From contig SSGY01000102.1 of the NCBI GenBank assembly GCA_008017145.1, positions 1-13,474 on the forward strand: a stretch of 13,474 nucleotides of DNA. The letters are read 5' to 3'. The first letter of the stretch is position 1, and every line of letters begins with the position of its first letter. Positions 1-6,640 of the stretch are shown here, in pieces. The position numbers and the translations under genes were made by a program. This DNA comes from Neisseriales bacterium (lineage in GTDB: Bacteria > Pseudomonadota > Gammaproteobacteria > Burkholderiales > UBA11063). The notes beneath the pieces are model-generated. The model was given only the letters and a program-made list of their open reading frames with translations. It was not told where the DNA came from and did no database searches.

Positions 1-761
1 GGAAAACGTTGTTTTAACTCCTGCGCTTGTACAGATGCAATAATTGGGTTGTGAAAGAAACTTCCCGCATTGCCGATTTCAGCCGGATCAGGCAATTTAC
101 TCCGCCTAGTAGCAATGATACACGCTCGTAAATCACGCGCCGTTGGATTATCAATCATTGCCATTTGTTTGGCAATATCACCATAGCTAATCATTAGTTT
201 AGCCGTTGTCGGGAGTTTAAAGGTAACGCTGACTACTAAATATTGTGGTTTATTTTTGAGGTAACTATTGCGATAACTAAATTGGCATTCCGCATTACTT
301 AATTTAGTTAATTGGCGGAGGTTAAAATCATAAACCGTGACATAATCAATAAAATCCTTAACTTCAACACCATAAGCACCGATATTTTGTACCGGAGAAG
401 CACCAACGGTTCCTGGAATCAGGCTCAGATTTTCTAAGCCATAGGCTTGATTTGCAAGACAGTTAGCGACAAAATCATCCCAAATTTCACCAGCCGCTGC
501 AGTTACTAATTTATATCCAGAGCTATCATCGTCAAAAGTAGTACCTTTTAACTGATTATGAATTACCAGTCCATCATAATTTTCTGGAAGAATTAGATTA
601 CTCCCACCGCCCAAAACAAAATAGCGTGGATAATCAGTGAGAATTGAAGCAATTTCGTCAAGCTGTTCTAAAGATGCTAACTGGATGTAGTGATTAGCAA
701 TTGAATTAAGGTGAAGTGTATTAAGTTGTGTTAAGTCGATTGAATTCTGAATGGTTAACAT
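1..761 (-). CDS. murB: UDP-N-acetylenolpyruvoylglucosamine reductase, partial (C-terminus beyond the window)
   Basis: MurB reduces UDP-GlcNAc-enolpyruvate to UDP-MurNAc with FAD and NADPH in the cytoplasm, the second committed step of peptidoglycan synthesis. About 253 codons are visible from the ATG at 761-759, and the frame is open to the window edge. The FAD-binding part is recognisable: FVLGGGSNL, then IPGTVGASPVQNIGAYG. The substrate-domain motif SYRNSYLK follows. GNAGSFF places the catalytic serine at about residue 234, matching Ser229 of the E. coli enzyme. The usual length is 300-345 residues, so roughly the last quarter, including the catalytic Glu, is missing only because of the cut. 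This is a type I MurB. The start lies only 18 nt after the CCA end of the tRNA-Arg gene, with AGGA at a suitable distance, so it is probably co-transcribed with that tRNA. Confidence 0.95.
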   Translation of the reverse strand, partial: MLTIQNSIDLTQLNTLHLNSIANHYIQLASLEQLDEIASILTDYPRYFVLGGGSNLILPENYDGLVIHNQLKGTTFDDDSSGYKLVTAAAGEIWDDFVANCLANQAYGLENLSLIPGTVGASPVQNIGAYGVEVKDFIDYVTVYDFNLRQLTKLSNAECQFSYRNSYLKNKPQYLVVSVTFKLPTTAKLMISYGDIAKQMAMIDNPTARDLRACIIATRRSKLPDPAEIGNAGSFFHNPIIASVQAQELKQRF

Positions 762-779
762 GATAAAACCAGTCCTAAG

Positions 780-854
780 TGGTGCCCCCGACAGGAATCG
801 AACCTGTAACTGCCCCTTAGGAGGGGGCCGTTATATCCATTTAACTACGAGGAC
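780..854 (-). tRNA. tRNA-Arg, anticodon CCU
   Basis: On the minus strand this 75-nt segment folds as a complete tRNA. The acceptor arm is GTCCTCG paired with CGGGGGC. The D-arm contains AGTTAAATGGATA. The anticodon stem is GCCCC/GGGGC with loop CTCCTAA (anticodon CCU, reading AGG). The T-arm is ACAGG-TTCGATT-CCTGT. The 3' CCA is encoded in the DNA. The sequence is very close to the E. coli tRNA-Arg(CCU) type as I recall it. It sits between ruvA and murB in the same orientation. No separate promoter is obvious, and it may be processed from a longer transcript. Confidence 0.97.
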
Positions 855-876
855 GGTATGTTTTGAGTGGTAAATA

Positions 877-987
877 CTCACCCATAACTGCCACAATATG
901 CTGTAAGAGTTAGGAACAAGGCGACGGTAGTGTACATGAGAAGTACATGAGGAGCCTTGTGACGACGCTATTACTGCATAGGGTGAG
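877..987. repeat. Palindromic intergenic repeat, copy 1
   Basis: This element lies between ruvA and the tRNA-Arg gene. It is bounded by CTCACCC (877-883) and its inverse GGGTGAG (981-987). A second nested pair is ACAAGGC (916-922) and GCCTTGT (954-960), and ACATGAG is repeated directly inside. Blocks AAGGCGACG (918-926), GTGTA (930-934), ACATGAGGAGCCTT (945-958) and GACGACGCTA (961-970) recur in the same order, with small changes, on the opposite strand at 8378-8516. I infer a dispersed, non-coding repeat family. It holds no open frame. Whether it acts as a terminator, a mobile miniature element or a processing site is not visible. Confidence 0.6.
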
Positions 988-997
988 CAGTTAAGTA

Positions 998-1603
998 TTA
1001 ATGTTTACTAAGTAATTTTAATGACTCTTTAATTCCTTGACTGAGATCATTAAGTTCTGGTAGCTGTTTAATAACTTGAGTGATTTCTTTGTTATTATAA
1101 CCAAGGCTCTCTAGCGCATTAGCAATGTCTTTGCGAATATTACTATCTTGATTTTGCGTGTTATCTGCAAATAAACCCGTTGCAGTAAGTATTCCCGCGG
1201 TATTACTTAGCTTACCTTTGAGCTCTAGTAGCATGCGCTCTGCCATTTTCTTACCTACGCCAGGAGTCAGACATAGCGTGTTAGCATCATCTTCTTCAAT
1301 TGCAACGTAGAGCTGTTGGCTATTCATTGTCGAAAGCAGGGCTAGGGCAATGCGTGGACCAATTCCAGATATTTTTATTAATTGACGAAAGCAATTGCGC
1401 TCAGCACGATCAACAAAGCCAAAGAGCAAATGTGCATCCTCGCGAACGACCTGATGGGTAAACAAAGTAACTTCGTTACCTGGCGGTGGTAATTGTGCCA
1501 GATGTGAGATTGGCAAGTCAAGTTCATAACCAACCCCACCAGTAAGGATGACTACTTGTGGCGGGCTTAGTTCAACTAATTTTCCAGTGATTAATGCTAT
1601 CAT
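998..1603 (-). CDS. ruvA: Holliday junction DNA helicase subunit RuvA
   Basis: RuvA binds the four-way Holliday junction as a tetramer and loads the RuvB motor for branch migration during recombinational repair. At 201 residues it is the normal family length. An N-terminal OB-fold (about 1-63) carries the acidic-pin region REDAHLLFGF (residues 54-63). Two helix-hairpin-helix motifs follow: ISGIGPR (78-84) and TPGVGKK (113-119). A flexible linker leads to the small C-terminal RuvB-binding domain (about 155-201). The gene starts 2 nt after the metQ stop with no clear Shine-Dalgarno sequence, so translation is probably coupled to metQ. ruvB and ruvC are not adjacent here, unlike the classic ruvCAB arrangement. 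Confidence 0.96.
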   Translation of the reverse strand: MIALITGKLVELSPPQVVILTGGVGYELDLPISHLAQLPPPGNEVTLFTHQVVREDAHLLFGFVDRAERNCFRQLIKISGIGPRIALALLSTMNSQQLYVAIEEDDANTLCLTPGVGKKMAERMLLELKGKLSNTAGILTATGLFADNTQNQDSNIRKDIANALESLGYNNKEITQVIKQLPELNDLSQGIKESLKLLSKH

Positions 1604-1605
1604 TT

Positions 1606-2409
1606 TTAGAATGAAGGAACAATTGCACCGTTATATTTTTGCTCAATAAATTTCTTCATTTCAGGCGAAGTCATTGCTTTAGCTAGCGCTTTCATTTTAG
1701 GTTGATTTAATTCATCGGGACGAACCGCGATAATGTTAGCAAATGGACTATCTTTACTTTCGAGAATAACCGCATCACGCGTTGGTTTTAGATTAGCAGA
1801 TAATGCATAGTTTGAATTAATCACAGCTAAATCAAGTTGTTTGCCAGATAGTGAACGAGGCAACATTGCTGGATCTAATTCTACGATTTGAACATTATAT
1901 GGATTACCTACAATATCACGTTTAGTTGGATAAGCAACGCCAGCTTTAAGTTTTAGAATTCCGTTAGCTTGAAGGATATTAAGTGCTCGGCCTTCATTGG
2001 TTGGATCATTTGGCACTCCAATTTTACTTTTCTGAGCTACGTCAGTTGCTTTTTTAGATTTGATGAATTTAGCTTCACTATCCGTATTGGCATAGACACC
2101 CATTGGTTCTAGATGCACTTTTACTAAAGAAACTAAGTTAGTACCATGATCTTTATTATATTGATCCAAATATGGTTGGTGTTGGAAGAAATTGGCATCA
2201 ATTTGTTTTTGTGATAGAGCTAGATTAGGAGTAATATAGTCTGAAAATTCAATCACTTTTAGTGTATAGCCTTGTTTAGCTAATGCTGGTTGTACAAATT
2301 TTAACATTTCAGCATGTGGAACTGGCGATGCACCCACTGTAATCGTTTCTGCAGCAAATGAACTAACCCCTGTAGCTAGCCCTGCCAAAATTAATAATGT
2401 TTTCTTCAT
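1606..2409 (-). CDS. metQ: Methionine ABC transporter substrate-binding protein MetQ (non-lipoprotein form)
   Basis: This is the periplasmic binding protein that delivers D/L-methionine to the MetI/MetN importer. It has 267 residues of the NlpA/MetQ family: VGASPVPHAEML near the mature N-terminus, DANFFQHQPYLDQYN, LEPMGVY, IGVPNDPTNEGRAL and the C-terminal FANIIAVR region are family hallmarks. The N-terminus MKKTLLILAGLATGVSSFAA is a typical Sec signal with probable cleavage after Ala20. It has no lipobox cysteine, whereas many MetQ proteins are lipoproteins, so this one is probably free in the periplasm. The ribosome site AGGGAGAA precedes the ATG. It is the third gene of metN-metI-metQ and abuts ruvA. 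Confidence 0.94.
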   Translation of the reverse strand: MKKTLLILAGLATGVSSFAAETITVGASPVPHAEMLKFVQPALAKQGYTLKVIEFSDYITPNLALSQKQIDANFFQHQPYLDQYNKDHGTNLVSLVKVHLEPMGVYANTDSEAKFIKSKKATDVAQKSKIGVPNDPTNEGRALNILQANGILKLKAGVAYPTKRDIVGNPYNVQIVELDPAMLPRSLSGKQLDLAVINSNYALSANLKPTRDAVILESKDSPFANIIAVRPDELNQPKMKALAKAMTSPEMKKFIEQKYNGAIVPSF

Positions 2410-2440
2410 CCAAATTCTCCCTTTTTATATTTAAATCAAA

Positions 2441-3118
2441 TTATTTACGTAATATACGTACTAAAAAATCTCCGACTACCTGAATCACTTGTACCATGAC
2501 TACCATCAACACTACGGTAATTAGCATGACATCAGTCTGAAAGCGTTGATAACCGTAGCGAATTGCGAGATCACCCAATCCACCACCACCAACAGTTCCA
2601 GCCATTGCGGTATAGGAAACCAATGCAATTGCGGTAACTGTAATACTGGCAATCAGGCTTGGCATGATTTCTGGTAATAAAATATGCCAGATAATTTGCC
2701 ATGTACTTGCACCACATGATTCTGCCATGTGAAAGATTCCATCATCAATTTCCTTGAGTGCATTTTCAACTAAGCGGGCAAAAAATGGAAAAGCGCCAAC
2801 CACTAATGGCGGTATCGTTCCTTTAGCACCGAGTGAAGTTCCCACTAACATTGTGGTCGTAGGAATCATGACAATCAATAAAATGATGAATGGTACGGAG
2901 CGTAATACATTGATAATAAAAGAGAGGATATTATAGACCCATCTATTTTGTAGTAAACGCCCTTTACCGCTAAGGAACAAAATCAGCCCAACTGGGATAC
3001 CAATTAGAGTGCTGAATAATACTGCAAAACCGAGCATAAATAATGTATCTAAGGTTGCCTGATTAATTTCACTCCAGTCAACATTAGTAGTTAAATCATT
3101 AATAATTGCAAATGACAT
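2441..3118 (-). CDS. metI: Methionine ABC transporter permease MetI
   Basis: This is the inner-membrane channel subunit of the methionine importer. Its 225 residues give about five hydrophobic helices, the usual size for MetI. The cytoplasmic EAA coupling loop, which contacts the MetN ATPase, is visible around residues 131-150 (MAESCGAS...LPE). Other family landmarks are LRSVPFIILL and the glycine-rich AGTVGGGGLGDLAIRYGYQRF stretch. The gene lies 25 nt after metN and 31 nt before metQ in one transcription direction, consistent with an operon. The start is an ATG preceded by an AG-rich GTAGAAGAAA stretch. Confidence 0.95.
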   Translation of the reverse strand: MSFAIINDLTTNVDWSEINQATLDTLFMLGFAVLFSTLIGIPVGLILFLSGKGRLLQNRWVYNILSFIINVLRSVPFIILLIVMIPTTTMLVGTSLGAKGTIPPLVVGAFPFFARLVENALKEIDDGIFHMAESCGASTWQIIWHILLPEIMPSLIASITVTAIALVSYTAMAGTVGGGGLGDLAIRYGYQRFQTDVMLITVVLMVVMVQVIQVVGDFLVRILRK

Positions 3119-3143
3119 TTTCTTCTACCCAAAAGAAATATTT

Positions 3144-4169
3144 TTAGTGAACGATCTCAAAATGAACCTTCATTGAACGCATGATGGTACAAGCTTTTTC
3201 TAAGCTACCTTCGTCACCATCAAACTCAATCAGTAACTGCCCAAAAGGCATATGCTTAATTCGATCTAGCTCGCCACGTAAAATACTATACTTGGCATTA
3301 GTTTCATTACTAATTGTATTTAAAATTGGCTGGTAGGTTGCTTCACCAACGAATGACAATAAAAGTATATGCTTGTGAGGGTGCTTTTCAAACTGATAGA
3401 AATGCTTTACTTTCTCAAGGTATTTATCTGATTCTTCTTCAATGATTAATTTACGAGTTAATGACTCTTTTGGGTGTAATAAAATATTGAAAGCATTACC
3501 TTGCTCAATAATTTTACCCTTGTCAATTACCGCAACTTTATCACAAATTTTACGGACAACTTCCAGCTCATGGGTAATTAAGACGATGGTGATACCAAGT
3601 CGTTGGTTAATTTCCAGCAGAAGTTCCAAAATATCATTGGTCGTTTGTGGATCTAAGGCTGAAGTAGCTTCATCGCTGAGTAGTAACTTTGGCTTGGTAA
3701 TCAATGCACGTGCAATTCCGACCCGTTGCTTTTGTCCACCAGATAAACTCCCTGGATATTTATTGGCAAACTGGCTTAAGCCAACTAAAGACAGCATTTC
3801 ATCAACAGCAGCTTTAATTTCTGCCTTGTTGTGATTACCTTGTAAAGTTAATGGCAGTGCAACATTCGCAAAAATGGTTTTGGAGCTTAGCAAGTTGAAA
3901 TGCTGAAAAATTACTCCAATTTGTTGACGCTGTATCCGTAATTCATTGGCTGATATTGCAGTCAGATCAACTCCATCTACAATGATCTTACCGCTATCAG
4001 GACGTTCCAATAAATTTAAGCACTTAATCAGAGTTGATTTACCAGCACCGGATTTACCAATAATCCCGAAGACTTCACCTTTAGCAACATCAAGATTAAT
4101 ATCATCAATAACCTTGATTGAACCTTTCTTGTGTTTATAGCTTTTGCTTAAATTTTGGATCGTTATCAT
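3144..4169 (-). CDS. metN: Methionine ABC transporter ATP-binding protein MetN
   Basis: This ATPase subunit drives methionine import and dimerises on two MetI subunits. It is 341 residues with the full ABC set: Walker A GKSGAGKST (38-46), Q-loop Gln89, signature LSGGQ (142-146), Walker B LLLSDE (162-167), D-loop SALD and switch His200. After about residue 250 comes a C-terminal NIL regulatory domain (roughly 265-338). In characterised MetN proteins this domain binds methionine and inhibits transport when the internal pool is full. It begins 5 nt after the yajQ stop with no obvious Shine-Dalgarno sequence, suggesting translational coupling. No MetJ-like operator or SAM riboswitch was seen upstream. 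Confidence 0.96.
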   Translation of the reverse strand: MITIQNLSKSYKHKKGSIKVIDDINLDVAKGEVFGIIGKSGAGKSTLIKCLNLLERPDSGKIIVDGVDLTAISANELRIQRQQIGVIFQHFNLLSSKTIFANVALPLTLQGNHNKAEIKAAVDEMLSLVGLSQFANKYPGSLSGGQKQRVGIARALITKPKLLLSDEATSALDPQTTNDILELLLEINQRLGITIVLITHELEVVRKICDKVAVIDKGKIIEQGNAFNILLHPKESLTRKLIIEEESDKYLEKVKHFYQFEKHPHKHILLLSFVGEATYQPILNTISNETNAKYSILRGELDRIKHMPFGQLLIEFDGDEGSLEKACTIMRSMKVHFEIVH

Positions 4170-4174
4170 TATAG

Positions 4175-4660
4175 TTAGTCGCGAAAGTTAATAAATTGTA
4201 ATGGTAGTTCTGTAATATCTTTTTTAAGCAGGGCAATCGCATCTTGCAAGTCATCACGTTTAGTGCCTGTGACACGCACAGTCTCACCTTGGATTGAAGC
4301 TTGAACTTTTAACTTACTATCTTTGATGTGCTTAGTAATTTTTTTACCTTGTTCTTGCTCAATTCCATTTTTAACTTTGATAAGTTCTTTTAATTTATTA
4401 CCGCTAACTTTTTCAACTTTACCTTCACTTAGTGAACGTGTATCAACTCCTCGTTTGGTAAGTTTGCCAACTAAAATATCCTTTACCTGACCTAGCTGAA
4501 AATCATTGTCAGCATAGATGGTTAGATCCAAATCTTTGAGCTCAATTTTACAATCAGAACCCTTAAAATCAAAGCGATTAGCAATCTCTTTGTTGGATTG
4601 ATCGATGGCATTAGTTAATTCAACTTTATTGACTTCAGATACTACGTCAAATGATGGCAT
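4175..4660 (-). CDS. yajQ: YajQ family nucleotide-binding protein (UPF0234)
   Basis: A small cytoplasmic protein of the YajQ/UPF0234 family, 161 residues, with two ferredoxin-like folds. Members bind nucleotides or nucleic acid, and a Xanthomonas homologue binds cyclic di-GMP; the role here is not shown by the sequence. Family hallmarks are the N-terminus [21 protein letters not shown], and the end [19 protein letters not shown]...[11 protein letters not shown] chose the ATG at 4660-4658 because GAGGAG lies 8 nt upstream and the family begins MPSFD. A GTG at 4669 in the same frame overlaps that ribosome site and would add MPL, which is unlikely. It is the first gene of the yajQ-metN-metI-metQ-ruvA cluster. 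Confidence 0.94.
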   Translation of the reverse strand: MPSFDVVSEVNKVELTNAIDQSNKEIANRFDFKGSDCKIELKDLDLTIYADNDFQLGQVKDILVGKLTKRGVDTRSLSEGKVEKVSGNKLKELIKVKNGIEQEQGKKITKHIKDSKLKVQASIQGETVRVTGTKRDDLQDAIALLKKDITELPLQFINFRD

Positions 4661-4729
4661 AAGTGGCACTCCTCATAAATTTGTTGACTAGCAACGCACA
4701 GTAAGCGGCTATGATTTTTTGAATTTTTG

Positions 4730-4735
4730 ATTATA
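4730..4735 (-). promoter_or_regulatory. Putative -10 element for the yajQ-metNIQ-ruvA operon
   Basis: On the minus strand a perfect TATAAT, preceded by GC, lies about 70 nt upstream of the yajQ start. No convincing -35 hexamer sits at 16-18 nt spacing (TATAGT or similar), so the call rests on the -10 box and position alone. Confidence 0.4.
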
Positions 4736-4766
4736 GCATAAATACGACAAATACTATAAAAATTTT

Positions 4767-4821
4767 GTGCGCCGCATCAAAAAAATCAAAATTGATTTTA
4801 TTTAACTCATAAGCGACGCAC
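4767..4821. repeat. Imperfect palindrome, possible terminator for the acylase gene
   Basis: GTGCGCCGC (4767-4775) is inverted as GCGACGCAC (4813-4821), matching 8 of 9. Between them AAAATCAA (4782-4789) pairs with TTGATTTT (4792-4799). Read on the minus strand, the inner hairpin runs into a T-tract, so it could end transcription of the acylase gene before yajQ. The inner stem is entirely A/T-rich with one G/C pair, which is weak for a terminator. Confidence 0.35.
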
Positions 4822-4909
4822 CAAGTGATATGCTTTTTAATGAAATACAACGTAAATTAAAAATCAGTAGTAGTCTGAATTTCTACGAATGGAATGTGAG
4901 TGCTTGCCT

Positions 4910-6004
4910 CTATTTTATTAAAGAAGTTGTGATATCATTTACCGGGTATTGGATTTTATCTAGCGGCATAGCAAAGGCTTTAGACTGATTATTCAATTTG
5001 CTGATATCTATCTTTACAAAAGTTCCACGATGGTCATAATCGCTAAAATACCACACATTGTTGGTCAAATCTTTAATTGTTACCCATTGGGTGGTATCAG
5101 AATGTATTTTGCCATCCGCACCTTTTGATGAGACTGCGCCTTTTGGAATATCGACGGTATCTAAAATGTGAGTGGTTAAAGTTACAGCTTCTTGCTCATT
5201 TGCTGGCGTATCCGAGTAACTTTTTAAAAAAGCTGCACGGACAAATCTGGATGGTGACATATAATCTCCTGGCAAGCCAATACCGCCTCCGCCTTGACTG
5301 ACATTGGTAATGTCACCAAGCGTTGCAGTTGCGCGTTGGCTGACAGCTTCATTGCTTAGATTGATATAATTTCTAATGTTAGTTAAATGCCAGTCATACG
5401 TCGGAGAGTTGGTTAGAACACCGGGTGTTTTATCATAGATTTTCATTTGACCTGAAACAAATTCAATTACAATGTCATTACCAGTTTTGTCAGTAATCAT
5501 AAAATGCATTGTTGCTTGTGCTGGTGAGCTGGCTAGATTTGGCAACCAGACTTTATATTGCGGTAAATTGGCTTTTGCTTCGGCCACTGAGCCGTAATTA
5601 CTGAGTATAAAACGGATAAATTCTACGACAGAAACATAGTGTTTATCGTCTTTAGTTACTGTTTGGTACTGCGAGAATCCTGGCAGGAAATTACCACTGA
5701 CTGCTAAGCCAGCCGAATTTTGTCCCTCAACCAGTGCATCTGCGGCTAATTGTGAACCAATCGCCAAGACTGCATATTTACTGTTCATTTTGATTTTGGG
5801 GTTAGTGCTTGAATCTGGGGCAGAAAGATAATAGGTTGAATTTTTCGGGTAAAACAACATCGTCCACTCCATATTGTTATAAGCCCATTCCATAGTACGT
5901 CCGGCAACGACAGAGCCATCTTTAGCCTGAATATTAATTGCGGTACACGCCATAGCGTCATGAATTATTGCAATTCCAGCCAACGTTAAAAGAAGTTTTC
6001 TCAT
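4910..6004 (-). CDS. Secreted choloylglycine hydrolase / penicillin V acylase family protein (Ntn hydrolase)
   Basis: This 364-residue linear-amide C-N hydrolase belongs to the family of bile salt hydrolases, penicillin V acylases and N-acyl-homoserine-lactone-cleaving relatives. Residues 1-19 form a signal peptide ending AMA. The next residue, Cys20, is the expected N-terminal nucleophile, so signal peptidase cleavage would expose the catalytic Cys1. Further active-site candidates are Arg36 in GRTMEW, Asn199 in LTNSP and Arg256 in SRFVRAAF. The aspartate that follows the arginine in classic enzymes is Glu39 here. The C-terminal TQWVTIKDLTNNVWYF block is also typical. It acts in the periplasm or outside the cell; the substrate cannot be read from the sequence. 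AGGAGT precedes the ATG. It is probably monocistronic. Confidence 0.88.
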   Translation of the reverse strand: MRKLLLTLAGIAIIHDAMACTAINIQAKDGSVVAGRTMEWAYNNMEWTMLFYPKNSTYYLSAPDSSTNPKIKMNSKYAVLAIGSQLAADALVEGQNSAGLAVSGNFLPGFSQYQTVTKDDKHYVSVVEFIRFILSNYGSVAEAKANLPQYKVWLPNLASSPAQATMHFMITDKTGNDIVIEFVSGQMKIYDKTPGVLTNSPTYDWHLTNIRNYINLSNEAVSQRATATLGDITNVSQGGGGIGLPGDYMSPSRFVRAAFLKSYSDTPANEQEAVTLTTHILDTVDIPKGAVSSKGADGKIHSDTTQWVTIKDLTNNVWYFSDYDHRGTFVKIDISKLNNQSKAFAMPLDKIQYPVNDITTSLIK

Positions 6005-6075
6005 TTTTACTCCTGTTTGATTGTTTATTTTGAGTTTATGTAGTTAAGCGGTAATTATGTACAAATAACATGATG

Positions 6076-6105
6076 ATTATAGCTGAAAAATAAATACTTG
6101 ATCAA
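6076..6105 (-). promoter_or_regulatory. Putative sigma-70 promoter of the acylase gene
   Basis: On the minus strand TTGATC (6105-6100) and TATAAT (6081-6076) are separated by 18 nt, about 70 nt upstream of the acylase ATG. It lies in the 295-nt divergent region (6005-6299) shared with fdx. Nothing else in that region was recognised apart from the fdx promoter. Confidence 0.55.
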
Positions 6106-6252
6106 TAAATTTGTATAAGTAATATCAAGAGGTATATTTTAATAACATTTTGAGTTGTCGAGCCTTTTTATTCTGGTAAGTTGAACTTGATTGTGATAAA
6201 TTGCGAGTTAGCATAATTAATAATAGTTGACTAAAATTAGAGGCTTTTATTA

Positions 6253-6261
6253 TGGTATAAT
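6253..6261 (+). promoter_or_regulatory. Putative extended -10 promoter for fdx and the CDF exporter
   Basis: TGGTATAAT combines the TGn extension with a perfect TATAAT (6256-6261), 38 nt before the fdx ATG. A TTGACT at 6227-6232 is 23 nt away, too far for a normal -35, so an extended -10 promoter is the better reading. AAGGAA provides the ribosome site for fdx. Confidence 0.5.
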
Positions 6262-6299
6262 CAGCTCCTGAAGTTATACAGTCAAGGAATAGATTAAAA

Positions 6300-6635
6300 A
6301 TGCCTATAATTAAAGTGTTACCTCATGAAGAAATTTGTCCTAATGGTGCAGAGTTTCAAGTTGAAAGTAGTAAAAATTTATGTAAGAGCCTGTTGGAGCA
6401 TGGAATTGAGATTGAACATGCCTGTGAAATGGCGCGTGCCTGTACCACTTGCCACGTTATTATCCGGCAGGGTTTCAACTCTTTAAATGAGTTGGATGAG
6501 CGTGAAGAAGATTTGTTAGATATGGCATGGGGGCTTACTTCGCTCTCGCGCTTATCTTGTCAGGCTTTAACTGGTGATGAAGATTTAATAGTTGAAATTC
6601 CTAAATATACAATCAATCATGCTAAAGAAGGTTAG
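6300..6635 (+). CDS. fdx: ISC-type [2Fe-2S] ferredoxin
   Basis: An adrenodoxin-like electron carrier of 111 residues, the normal size for the Fdx that supplies electrons to ISC iron-sulfur cluster assembly in the cytoplasm. The four cluster ligands are Cys42, Cys48, Cys51 and Cys87 (C-X5-C-X2-C-X35-C), within EHACEMARACTTCHV and RLSCQAL. The opening MPIIKVLPHEEICPNGA and the acidic ELDEREEDLLDMAWGL block are typical of the bacterial Fdx subgroup. Two extra cysteines (13 and 28) are not ligands. It is separated from any isc/hsc genes in this window. It is followed after 5 nt by a CDF metal exporter, with which it probably forms an operon. Confidence 0.94.
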   Translation: MPIIKVLPHEEICPNGAEFQVESSKNLCKSLLEHGIEIEHACEMARACTTCHVIIRQGFNSLNELDEREEDLLDMAWGLTSLSRLSCQALTGDEDLIVEIPKYTINHAKEG

Positions 6636-6640
6636 AAAGA

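Noticed and set aside
855..997. tRNA-Arg as a site of an integrated element
   Set aside because: No integrase gene and no duplicated tRNA 3' end were seen; the flanking element is a short palindromic repeat.
2471..2483. GACTACCTGAA as a Neisseriaceae DNA uptake sequence
   Set aside because: It differs from known variants, occurs once, and lies within metI codons; the canonical GCCGTCTGAA was not seen in the window.
2754..2936. Open frames opposite metI and metN (also 3442-3834, 3946-4140)
   Set aside because: They lie antisense inside clearly coding genes with full motif support; they are shadows of low-complexity codon usage.
4661..4669. GTG at 4669 as the yajQ start
   Set aside because: It overlaps the GAGGAG ribosome site that serves the ATG at 4660, and the YajQ family starts at MPSFD.
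6227..6261. TTGACT paired with TATAAT as a classic fdx promoter
   Set aside because: The spacing is 23 nt, too long for a sigma-70 promoter; an extended -10 is the better explanation.
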